A stretch of DNA of 64,000 nt from Paratractidigestivibacter faecalis (GTDB lineage Bacteria > Actinomycetota > Coriobacteriia > Coriobacteriales > Atopobiaceae), in the NCBI RefSeq assembly GCF_003416765.1, contig NZ_QSNG01000001.1:1-64000 (forward strand), written 5' to 3'. This document shows positions 15,140 to 22,366 of this stretch, in pieces. The position numbers were made by a program, and so were the translations under genes. Every line of letters starts with the position of its first letter. Positions within the stretch are counted from its first letter, which is position 1. The notes beneath the pieces are model-generated. The model searched no databases. It saw only the letters and a list, made by a program, of their open reading frames with translations, and was not told the origin of the DNA.

Positions 15140-15469
15140 GCGGTGGGGCCTTTCTGCGAAGTTGACCCTCTCATTATGGCGTCCGCCGGTCGCTTGGCGG
15201 ACGGCGCGTGCCGAATGTGCCGCAAATCGGGCAGGTTGCGACAGGATGGCCCCCGCGTCCGACCCCGTGGTCTATCTTTCAAGCTGCGAGCGGAAGCGGT
15301 CCGGCCCAATCGGCGTGATGCGCCCTGAGCCACTCCTCCCCCTCCTTCCCCGGCTCTGTCCGGCCAGGACCTCCCTCGCCTTGCCTCGGACGGGCCGGAC
15401 GTCGCAGATGACGACATCCGGCCCATCTGCTTTTTCTGGGGCTGTGACGCGGGATGGCGACGAGAGGCC
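15140..15469. other. Intergenic region with one strong hairpin, no gene seen
   Basis: 330 bases between two minus-strand genes. Short ORFs exist on both strands, but none has a ribosome site or a family I recognise. The notable element is the hairpin at 15392-15436. Confidence 0.5.
15392..15436. terminator. GC-rich hairpin with T-run on the plus side, possible rpiR terminator
   Basis: A stem gggccggacgtcg / cgacatccggccc (one mismatch) is followed on the plus strand by atctgcttttt. It lies downstream of the minus-strand rpiR gene and could end that transcript, but the T-run is on the opposite side. No plus-strand gene feeds into it. Confidence 0.45.
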
Positions 15470-16297
15470 CTAGAGCTTCCAGTGCGAGATGACCTCCTCG
15501 CTGCGGTGGCCGCTGTTGATGGACGTGCCACGGTCGGTGAGGAAGTAGAGGATGAGGTCGTTTATGACGAGCTCGTGCAGGTGGGACGTTATGCCGAAGT
15601 CGCCGAGAAGCTCGTCCTGGTCGCCCGTGCACAGGATGCAGTCGGCAAGCGAGCCCGCCTCGCTCGTGGGGTCGTTGGTGATGAGAACGACTTTGATGCC
15701 CTGCTCGCGAGCGACGCGCATGGTCTCGAGGGAGACCGTCGACTGCCCCGTGTGGGTGAACACTATGAGGATGTCTCTGGGGTCGGCGATGACGAGGCTC
15801 CTGAGAACGTACTCGGTGCTCTCGGTCGTGAAGGTGTTGACGCCGCAGCGCGCCAGCCTGTGGGCGAGGTCGGCGGCGACCACGGAGCTGTTGCCCCAGC
15901 CGAAGACGAAGACGGTGCGGGCGTCGCGCAGCATGCCTATGGCCTGATGGACGGCATCGGAGTCGAGCGTCTTCGATATGGAGAGAATCCCCTCGTCCGT
16001 CCTGCGCAGGAACTCGACGATGTCGTTGGGCTCCTCGTCGGGGCCCTCGCTGGCTCGAGGTGCCTCCGGCTCGGCGCTCAGCTCCATGGCGAGGCTGATC
16101 TTGAGCTGGTGGAAGCCCGTCTCGCCAACGAGCTTGCACATCCTCATGACGGTGGCATCGGAGGTTTCGCTCGCCTCGGAGAGGCGGTTCATGCTCATGC
16201 GAACCACGCTTGAGGGCGAGGAGAGAATGTAGTCGGCGACGCGCTTCTCGGCGTCGGTCATGTCTTTGTAGCAGGTGCGTATGTTGTCGAGGACCAT
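15470..16297 (-). CDS. RpiR-family transcriptional regulator of the divergent sugar operon
   Basis: 275 aa. The N-terminal HTH_6 domain begins with the family pattern (YKDMTDAEKRVADYIL) followed by a helix-turn-helix near residues 30-60. A SIS sugar-phosphate-binding domain occupies about 110-245 (FVFGWGNSSVVAADLAHRL, ILIVFTHTGQS). RpiR proteins sense phosphorylated sugars. I chose the ATG at 16297 because gggagag precedes it by six bases; the frame is open back to 16447 but that part reads like promoter DNA. It is divergent from the PTS operon, and a palindrome 38 bases before its start has a near copy in the PTS promoter, so it very likely represses both. Confidence 0.9.
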   Translation of the reverse strand: MVLDNIRTCYKDMTDAEKRVADYILSSPSSVVRMSMNRLSEASETSDATVMRMCKLVGETGFHQLKISLAMELSAEPEAPRASEGPDEEPNDIVEFLRRTDEGILSISKTLDSDAVHQAIGMLRDARTVFVFGWGNSSVVAADLAHRLARCGVNTFTTESTEYVLRSLVIADPRDILIVFTHTGQSTVSLETMRVAREQGIKVVLITNDPTSEAGSLADCILCTGDQDELLGDFGITSHLHELVINDLILYFLTDRGTSINSGHRSEEVISHWKL

Positions 16298-16334
16298 GGC
16301 TCTCCCAAGTGCTTCGGCCTGTGGCGGATTGCTC

Positions 16335-16351
16335 TGAAGTATAACTTCAGC
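16335..16351. promoter_or_regulatory. Palindromic operator O1 upstream of rpiR
   Basis: CTGAAG-TATAA-CTTCAG, six-base arms around five bases, lies 38 bases upstream of the chosen rpiR start. On the minus strand it contains TATACT, a good -10 box, so binding would block rpiR transcription. A 14/17 match occurs at 16509-16525. Confidence 0.7.
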
Positions 16352-16491
16352 CAGTGAAGCAAAGATATCATGCAATGGGGGAGAGACGGACGCCTCGCCA
16401 TGGGACGGGAGAGCTGCGAGCAGGGTGTTTACCTGTGAGTGGAGCAAAAATCCACGTGAACGGAAAAGCAGAAGTCTTTCTCCACCAATGG

Positions 16492-16525
16492 TTGACTACG
16501 GATGTTGGCTGAAGTAAAACTGCAC
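16492..16525 (+). promoter_or_regulatory. Promoter of the PTS operon with overlapping operator O2
   Basis: TTGACT (16492-16497), 17 bases, TAAAAC (16515-16520) form a sigma-70-type promoter about 50 bases before EIIA. The O2 sequence at 16509-16525 (ctgaagtaaaactgcac) matches O1 at 14 of 17 positions and covers the -10 box. Confidence 0.65.
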
Positions 16526-16571
16526 TCGGAAAGAGAAACGAAGTTTTCCTTCTAAAGCGAAAGGGGACGGC

Positions 16572-17012
16572 ATGGGGGAGAGAAGGGTGCTCCTGGCATC
16601 CCACGGTCATCTGGCGAGCGGCCTGAAGAGCTCGCTGCAGATCCTTACGGGAGACGCCTCGGCGGTCACCGCGATTGACGCATACGTTGACGAGACAGAC
16701 TTCGTGCCGACCATCGAGGAGTTTCTCGCCGCGTCCGAGGAGGGCGACGAGACCATCGTCTTCACCGACCTGCTCGGCGGCAGCGTGTTCCAGAAGGTGA
16801 GCGTACTTCTGGCGAGCCACCCGGGCGTCATCCACGTCACCGGCATGAACCTGGCCGTGGTCATCGGCTGCTTGCTCTCTGACGAGCCCCTGACCCCCGA
16901 GGTGGTGGACGGGGTCGTGGCGATGGCCTCCGATGCTCTTGAGCGCGTCGAGATTCCCGGTGCCGACCCCGCGAACGAGGGCGATGCCGCGGACGACGAC
17001 TTCTTTGCTTAG
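16572..17012 (+). CDS. PTS mannose-family EIIA component
   Basis: 146 aa, cytoplasmic. The N-terminal VLLASHGHLASGL places the phosphorylatable His at residue 11, as in ManX-type EIIA. The motif FTDLLGGSVFQKV and the family length (about 140 aa) agree. It takes the phosphate from HPr and passes it to EIIB. First gene of the operon, behind a good promoter; the ATG at 16572 follows aaaggggacggc. The C-terminus is acidic and lacks the EIIB domain found fused in Escherichia coli ManX. Confidence 0.93.
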   Translation: MGERRVLLASHGHLASGLKSSLQILTGDASAVTAIDAYVDETDFVPTIEEFLAASEEGDETIVFTDLLGGSVFQKVSVLLASHPGVIHVTGMNLAVVIGCLLSDEPLTPEVVDGVVAMASDALERVEIPGADPANEGDAADDDFFA

Positions 17013-17086
17013 CCGACTGCGTTTGGGCCGCACTGGCGGCCTTGGGAAGAAGCGATGCCGCGAGGGCGGCAGAAGGGAAACCAGCC

Positions 17087-17584
17087 ATGATCATCCAGAT
17101 TCGCGTTGACGACAGGCTCATTCACGGCCAGGTGGCCATCCTCTGGTCCAAGGAGCTCAACAGCAAGGGCCTTTTGGTTGCCAACGACAGGGCCGCATCC
17201 AACCCCACCATCTCCGCGACGCTCAAGATGGCTTGCCCCAGCTCCCAGAAGCTGCTCATCAAGTCCGTCGACGACGCCATCAGGATTGCCAAGGACCCGC
17301 GTGGCGGCTCCATGCGCATCTTCGCGCTTGTCGACTGCGTCGCCGATGCGCTGAAGATCGTCGAGGCGTGCCCGGAGGCCGTCGGCGAGGTCAACGTTGC
17401 CAACGTCGGCCGCTTTGACAACTCCGATCCCGCCCAGCAGGTCAACCTCATCAAGTCCGTGATGCTCAACCCTGACGAGCTCGAGGCCTGCCGCAAGCTC
17501 GTTGCAACCGGCGTCACGGTCATCCACCAGGTCACCCCGACTGACCGCAAAGTGTCCGTCGAGGACCTTCTCAAGACGCTCTAG
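17087..17584 (+). CDS. PTS mannose/fructose/sorbose-family EIIB component
   Basis: 165 aa. The signature VDDRLIHGQVAILW carries the phosphorylated His at residue 13 in the usual place. It transfers phosphate to the incoming sugar at EIIC/EIID. The start at 17087 (aagggaaaccagcc upstream) gives the normal family N-terminus; the frame continues 15 codons further upstream without resemblance to the family. It lies 74 bases after EIIA in the same operon. Confidence 0.93.
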   Translation: MIIQIRVDDRLIHGQVAILWSKELNSKGLLVANDRAASNPTISATLKMACPSSQKLLIKSVDDAIRIAKDPRGGSMRIFALVDCVADALKIVEACPEAVGEVNVANVGRFDNSDPAQQVNLIKSVMLNPDELEACRKLVATGVTVIHQVTPTDRKVSVEDLLKTL

Positions 17585-17645
17585 GGAGATCCGGAGCTCC
17601 CTGGCACGTATCAAGAACGCAACAAGGAACGGAGGGTATCAAGAA

Positions 17646-18446
17646 ATGCTGTACACAGCGACAATGGCTCTTCTCGCCGCATTCGTGGCCAAGTGGAGCA
17701 ACAACCTGCTGGGCCAGGCGCTGACCGAGCGCCCGCTCGTTGCAGGCCTCATCGCCGGCCTCTTCCTGGGCGACGTCCAGACGGGCGTGCTCGTCGGCGC
17801 CGCGCTGGAGGCCGTCTTCCTCGGAATGGTGGACGTGGGCGGATCCGTTACCGCCGAGCCCGTTACCGCAACGGTCCTGGCGGTGGCCTTTGTCTCCACC
17901 ATGGGCATGGAGCAGGGCACCGCGGTCGCCCTGGCCGTCCCCATCGGCCTGCTCGGCGGCCTGGTCTACTCGGTCATCCACCTCTCTATCTCTTCCCTGG
18001 CCGCCCCCCTCATCGAGAAGGCCGCTGCCACGGGTGATCCGAAGAAGGTCAACCTCGTCTGGTTTGTCGGCGGCGGCATCAAGCACTTCATCGTTGCCGT
18101 TCCGACCTTCCTGGGCGTCCTGCTTGGCGCCGAGCCCATGAGCGTCGTCATGAACCAGATTCCCGACCAGGTCATCGCCGGCCTTACCGCAAGCGGAAGC
18201 CTGCTTCCCGCTGTTGGCATGGCAATGCTCATGAAGATGCTCTGGAACAACAAGATTGCCATCTACTGGTTCCTGGGCTTCATCCTGGTTGCCTACATGG
18301 GCCTTGGCACCGTCGGCGTTGCCGCGTTTGGCGCCGTCATCGTGACCCTGGTGGTCATGAACGACCTGGATGCCATGAAGAAGGAGAAGGCCTCGATCGC
18401 CGCTGGCACCGTGGCCGCTGACGAGGAGGAGGACTTCTTCGCATGA
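17646..18446 (+). CDS. PTS mannose-family EIIC permease
   Basis: 266 aa, strongly hydrophobic with about seven or eight membrane segments. The segment AGLIAGLFLGDVQTGVLVGA is characteristic of the EIIC-Man/Sor family. Together with EIID it forms the sugar channel. The ATG at 17646 has GGAGGG at 17631-17636; the long upstream extension of the frame overlaps EIIB and is not used. The stop overlaps the EIID start (ATGA). Confidence 0.93.
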   Translation: MLYTATMALLAAFVAKWSNNLLGQALTERPLVAGLIAGLFLGDVQTGVLVGAALEAVFLGMVDVGGSVTAEPVTATVLAVAFVSTMGMEQGTAVALAVPIGLLGGLVYSVIHLSISSLAAPLIEKAAATGDPKKVNLVWFVGGGIKHFIVAVPTFLGVLLGAEPMSVVMNQIPDQVIAGLTASGSLLPAVGMAMLMKMLWNNKIAIYWFLGFILVAYMGLGTVGVAAFGAVIVTLVVMNDLDAMKKEKASIAAGTVAADEEEDFFA

Positions 18447-19321
18447 GTGACGAGAAGACCCTGGCCACCAAGCCGGAAAGCGACGTGAAGATCAACCTCA
18501 GCACCAAGGACCTGCCCGCTGAGGACCGCAAGATGCTCAAGAGCATGTTCCTGCGCACCAACTGTCTCTATGCCCTGTGGGCGGGCCAGGCCCAGGCGGC
18601 GGCCGGCGGCATGCTCTTCACCATGGAGCCCGCGCTCAACCGCTATTACGCCGACCAGAAGAAGCGCGCCGAGGCCATGAGCCGCTACACCTCCTGGTAC
18701 AACATCACCCTGAACGTGCACCCCGTCGTCTCCGGCATCTGCGCCGCCATGGAGCGCGACGCCGCCGAGGACGAGAACTTCGACGTGAGCAACATCCAGG
18801 CCGTCAAGGCGTCCCTCATGGGACCCCTGTCCGGCGTCGGCGACGCCTTCTTCTGGGGCGTCTTGCGCATCATCGCCGCCGGCATCGGCATTGGCCTGGC
18901 CGCCACCGGCAGCCCCTTGGGCGCCATTGCCTTCCTGCTGATCTACAACATTCCCTCTTGGATCGTGCGCTGGGGCTGCCAGGTCCTGGGCTTCAAGCTC
19001 GGTACCTCCTTCATCTCGAAGGTCTCTGAGTCCGGTCTGATGGGCGTGGTCACCAAGGCCGCCGGCATCCTCGGCCTGCTCATGATCGGAGCCATGACGG
19101 CGTCGAACGTGGCCTTCAACGTGGCCCTGACCATTCCGGTCGCGGGCTCTGACCCCATCATGGTCCAGACCTACCTCGACGCGATGTTCAAGGGGCTCAT
19201 CCCCATGCTCATCACGCTCGGCTGCTTCAAGCTCCTGAAGAAGAACGTCAATGTCCTGTGGATCATCCTGGGCATCATGGCGCTTGGCCTGGTCTGCGGC
19301 CTGTTTGGCATCGTCGCCTAG
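18443..19321 (+). CDS. PTS mannose-family EIID component
   Basis: 292 aa. The N-terminal LKSMFLRTNCLYALWAGQ block, the FTMEPALNRYY motif, the central MGPLSGVGDAFFWG signature and C-terminal membrane helices are those of the EIID-Man family. It acts in the membrane with EIIC. It overlaps EIIC by four bases, so translational coupling is likely. After it comes a 131-base gap with a large hairpin before the enzyme genes. Confidence 0.94.
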   Translation: MSDEKTLATKPESDVKINLSTKDLPAEDRKMLKSMFLRTNCLYALWAGQAQAAAGGMLFTMEPALNRYYADQKKRAEAMSRYTSWYNITLNVHPVVSGICAAMERDAAEDENFDVSNIQAVKASLMGPLSGVGDAFFWGVLRIIAAGIGIGLAATGSPLGAIAFLLIYNIPSWIVRWGCQVLGFKLGTSFISKVSESGLMGVVTKAAGILGLLMIGAMTASNVAFNVALTIPVAGSDPIMVQTYLDAMFKGLIPMLITLGCFKLLKKNVNVLWIILGIMALGLVCGLFGIVA

Positions 19322-19362
19322 CAAACGTTCAGACGCCTTTTTCCAATCGGTTCAAAAGCAAC

Positions 19363-19429
19363 GGACGGCATGGCCATGCGCTCGGCGCGATGGCTGGCGA
19401 AAGCCTTGGCAAAAACGGCCGTGCCGTCC
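19363..19429 (+). promoter_or_regulatory. Large stem-loop between the PTS genes and the enzyme genes
   Basis: A 13 bp stem (ggacggcatggcc with ggccgtgccgtcc, one G-U pair) closes a 41-base loop. It could be a processing or attenuation element that sets different mRNA levels for transporter and enzymes. No T-run follows, so it is not a clear terminator. Confidence 0.45.
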
Positions 19430-19452
19430 GCTGCGCGCAAAAGGAGGAGAGC

Positions 19453-20100
19453 ATGGCAGACAAGAAGTTCCAGGTCGCCCTGGACCTCTTTACCATCGAG
19501 GACGCAATGAGGATCCTCGAGCAGGTTGGCGAGTACGTCGACATCATCGAGGTGGGCACCCCGCTCATGGTTGCCGAGGGCGCCCGCGCCGTCCGCACCA
19601 TCAAGGACGCCTATCCCACCAAGACCGTCTTTGCCGACATCAAGGTCATGGACGGCGGCGGCGAGGTTCCCAAGTCGTGCATCCAGGCCGGCTGCGACAT
19701 GTTCAGCGTCCTGTGCGCCTCCGATGACGCCACCCTTCGCGCCGCCATCGAGCTTGCCCACGCGAACGACGTCATGGTCCTTGCGGACATGTGCAACGTC
19801 AAGAACATGGAGGAGCGCGCCGCTCAGGTTGCCCCCATGGGTCCGGACTACCTCTGCTGCCACGTTGGCTTTGACCGCCAGGCCACCGGCGCCGACCCCG
19901 TCGAGGAGCTGAAGCGCCTCTCTGGCGTCTCCACCCCCAAGGCCATTGCCGGCGGCATCAAGCTCTCCACCTTCAAGGCTGCCGTCGAGAGCGAGGCACA
20001 GGACATCATCTCCGGCGGCGCCATCTTCAACGCCGAGAAGCCCGGCGAGGTCGCGCGCCAGATGCGCGAGATTCTCGACGCCTACAACGCAAGCCACTAG
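19453..20100 (+). CDS. 3-hexulose-6-phosphate synthase-like aldolase (OMPDC superfamily)
   Basis: 215 aa. FQVALDL, EYVDIIEVGTPL, FADIKVMDGG and CCHVGFDRQA align with HPS of the ribulose monophosphate pathway, and Asp11, Glu33, Asp62, Lys64 and Asp67 sit at the catalytic positions of the superfamily. HPS condenses formaldehyde with ribulose 5-phosphate to 3-hexulose 6-phosphate, reversibly. The related keto-gulonate-phosphate decarboxylases (UlaD) are the alternative, but the motif wording fits HPS better. The ATG at 19453 follows AAGGAGGA. The isomerase partner gene is next, as in hxlAB. In a PTS operon the cleavage direction seems more likely than formaldehyde fixation. Confidence 0.85.
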   Translation: MADKKFQVALDLFTIEDAMRILEQVGEYVDIIEVGTPLMVAEGARAVRTIKDAYPTKTVFADIKVMDGGGEVPKSCIQAGCDMFSVLCASDDATLRAAIELAHANDVMVLADMCNVKNMEERAAQVAPMGPDYLCCHVGFDRQATGADPVEELKRLSGVSTPKAIAGGIKLSTFKAAVESEAQDIISGGAIFNAEKPGEVARQMREILDAYNASH

Positions 20101-20110
20101 GAGGTCGAAC

Positions 20111-20689
20111 ATGAGCGAGTCAACGGAGATGGCGGTCAACCAGATCGCCGCGCTGGGAGCGCGTCAGCTGGCCGGCATCCTCGAGGGCGTGAGCGGGGAG
20201 AGGCTCCAGGAGCTCATCGCCCTCATCGATGAGGCGCCGCACGTGTACTGCTGCGCCGCGGGAAGGTCGCTGCTCATGATGAGGTGCATGGCCATGAGGC
20301 TCATGCACATGGGGTACGCGAGCTACGTGGTGGGGGACACCACGACGCCGGCGTTCCACGAGGGCGACCTGCTGATTTGCGCCTCTGGCTCCGGTACCAC
20401 CTCCTGTGTCCTCAACGTGGCGAGAAAGGCCCGCGACCTCGGCGGCCGCGTCGCCTGCATCACCATCTCCGAGGACTCGCCCCTGGCCGAGCTCAGCGAC
20501 GTCGTCGTCAGCGTCCCCACCTTCACGGACAAGGGCGACTTCGACGCCAGCGAGCGCACGGTCATGGCCGGCGGCTCCAGCTTCGAGCACGCCGTCCTTC
20601 TCCTCTCTGACGCCATGGTCGTTCCTATGGCCGCCGCAAGGGGCTTTGACATCAACAAGGGCTTCCCGCTTCACGCGAATCTTGAGTAA
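20111..20689 (+). CDS. 6-phospho-3-hexuloisomerase-like SIS-domain protein
   Basis: 192 aa, one SIS domain. VYCCAAGRSLLMMRCMAMRLMHMG matches the PHI signature (xGxGRS...AMRLMHLG), with LLICASGSGTTSCV as the second sugar-phosphate-binding loop. PHI interconverts 3-hexulose 6-phosphate and fructose 6-phosphate. It follows the HPS-like gene by 10 bases with gaggtc as ribosome site, the usual hxlA-hxlB order. The terminal FPLHANLE also resembles PHI C-termini. Confidence 0.86.
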   Translation: MSESTEMAVNQIAALGARQLAGILEGVSGERLQELIALIDEAPHVYCCAAGRSLLMMRCMAMRLMHMGYASYVVGDTTTPAFHEGDLLICASGSGTTSCVLNVARKARDLGGRVACITISEDSPLAELSDVVVSVPTFTDKGDFDASERTVMAGGSSFEHAVLLLSDAMVVPMAAARGFDINKGFPLHANLE

Positions 20690-20700
20690 AGGGGCGTTTG

Positions 20701-21702
20701 ATGAGCAAGATCATGAACGAGGCTTCCGGCTTCGTCGACCAGAGCCTCGCCGGCATCGTGGCCGCCAACCCGAACGACCTCGCACTTTGCGAGACCTCCC
20801 GACGCAGCGTGGTGCGCGCCGGCCAGGCCAAGGGCGACGGCAAGGTCGCCATCGTGACCGGTGGCGGCTACGGGCACCTTCCGGTGTTTCTGGGCTACGT
20901 GGGCCAGGGCATGTGCGATGGCTGCGCCGTGGGCAACGTCTTCACCTCCCCGAGTGCCGAGGCCATCGTCGAGTGTGCCAGGCAGGCCGACCGCGGCGCG
21001 GGCGTCCTGTTCCTCTTTGGCAACTACATGGGCGACTCCATGAACTTCGACATGGCCTCCGAGCTGCTTGAGTTTGACGACATCCAGACGCGCGTGGTCA
21101 AGTGCTCCGACGACGTCGCCTCCCTCCCGCGCGAGCGCTGGCAGGAGCGCCGCGGCGTGAGCGGCATCTTCTTCGCCTACAAGCTCGTGGGCGCCTACGT
21201 GGAGCAGGGCCACTCCCTGGACGAGGTCGCCGACTTCGCCCGTCGCGTGACCGAGAACGTCTCCACCTTCGGCTTTGCGACGAGCTCCTGCCAGATTCCC
21301 GGCGAGAAGACCACGGTCTTCCAGATCGGCGAGGACGAGACCGAGCTCGGCATGGGCATCCACGGCGAGCCCGGCGTCGAGCGCGCCGGCAAGATGACCT
21401 CCGCCGAGCTTGCCGCCTACCTTGTTCCGAGGCTCGTCGCTGACCAGGGGCTTGCCGCTGGCGACAAGATTGCCGTGCTCGTCAACTCACTCGGAGCCAC
21501 GTGCGAGGAGGAGCTCTACGTCCTCTATGCCGACGTAAAGCAGCTGCTTGACCAGGCCGGCATTGACGTGAGCCGCGTCTTCGTGGGGCGCTACGGCACC
21601 TCGATGGAGATGGCCGGCGCATCGCTCTCCTTCCTCAAGATGGAGGACGACTTCTCCGAGTATCTGAACGCGCCCGCCTCCACGCCCTTCATGCGGTTCT
21701 AG
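20701..21702 (+). CDS. DhaK-like kinase subunit with altered active-site motifs
   Basis: 333 aa, the DhaK fold. His221 in MGIHGEPG is the residue that binds dihydroxyacetone covalently in known DhaK. The other signatures are unusual: canonical GGGSGHEP reads GGGYGHLP (54-61) and canonical KNYTGD reads GNYMGD (107-112), so the catalytic His is kept but Glu and the substrate-contacting Lys are replaced. This suggests a related triose or tetrose substrate rather than dihydroxyacetone itself. The DhaL-like subunit follows; no DhaM is present, so ATP is the likely donor. Start ATG 20701, 11 bases after the isomerase. Confidence 0.85.
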   Translation: MSKIMNEASGFVDQSLAGIVAANPNDLALCETSRRSVVRAGQAKGDGKVAIVTGGGYGHLPVFLGYVGQGMCDGCAVGNVFTSPSAEAIVECARQADRGAGVLFLFGNYMGDSMNFDMASELLEFDDIQTRVVKCSDDVASLPRERWQERRGVSGIFFAYKLVGAYVEQGHSLDEVADFARRVTENVSTFGFATSSCQIPGEKTTVFQIGEDETELGMGIHGEPGVERAGKMTSAELAAYLVPRLVADQGLAAGDKIAVLVNSLGATCEEELYVLYADVKQLLDQAGIDVSRVFVGRYGTSMEMAGASLSFLKMEDDFSEYLNAPASTPFMRF

Positions 21703-21748
21703 GAAGCTGCGGGCTCTGGGGAACACCTGGTGATAAGGAGATAACAGC

Positions 21749-22366
21749 ATGTCCTATGGCATCAATGACGCAAAGGCCCTCATCGCCCGCGTCAGCGACA
21801 TCATCGAGGCTCACAAGGACGAGCTCAACGAGCTGGACGGCCGTTCCGGCGACGGCGATCTGGGAATGAGCGTCGCGCTTGGCCTGGCGGCGACCAAGGC
21901 CTCCGCAGAGGCCTTCGAGGGCGACGACATGGGCAAGATGCTTGCCATGGCCGCCATGGCTTGCAACCGCGAGGCTCCCTCCACGATGGGAACCCTCGTC
22001 TCCAGCGGCATCATGGCCGTGGGCAAGGCGTTCAAGGGCAAGAACGAGGTCGAGAAGGCCGACGTCGTCGCCATCCCCAGGACCTTCGCTGACGCCATCG
22101 CCGCCCGCGGCGGCGCCAAGCTGGGCGACAAGACCATCCTGGACGCCCTCTATCCCATGGCGGACGTCCTCGAGGAGCGCGTCGCCGCAGGTGACGAGCT
22201 TGGCGTTGCGATGGGTGCCGCCGCTGCCAAGGCCCGCGAGGCCGCCGAGGCCACCTCTGGCATCCAGGCCTCGGTCGGCCGCGCCAAGTGGCTTGGCGAG
22301 CGCGCCGCGGCAAATCCTGACGGCGGGGCCATCCTGTGCGCCGTCGTGGCCGAGGGGCTGGCCTAG
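21749..22366 (+). CDS. DhaL-like ATP/ADP-binding kinase subunit
   Basis: 205 aa. The Mg-nucleotide site LDGRSGDGDLGMSVALG (Asp30, Asp35, Asp37) corresponds to GDGDHG of DhaL, and GDKTILDALYPM matches the second DhaL signature. It is a helical-barrel subunit that supplies the phosphate to the substrate bound by the preceding DhaK-like protein. taaggag lies before the ATG at 21749. Its stop codon shares one base with the next start (TAGTG). Confidence 0.87.
   Translation: MSYGINDAKALIARVSDIIEAHKDELNELDGRSGDGDLGMSVALGLAATKASAEAFEGDDMGKMLAMAAMACNREAPSTMGTLVSSGIMAVGKAFKGKNEVEKADVVAIPRTFADAIAARGGAKLGDKTILDALYPMADVLEERVAAGDELGVAMGAAAAKAREAAEATSGIQASVGRAKWLGERAAANPDGGAILCAVVAEGLA

Noticed and set aside
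19453-20689. A formaldehyde-fixing ribulose monophosphate pathway
   Set aside because: No methanol or methylamine oxidising gene is present, and the enzymes are tied to a sugar PTS; I keep HPS/PHI only as family names.
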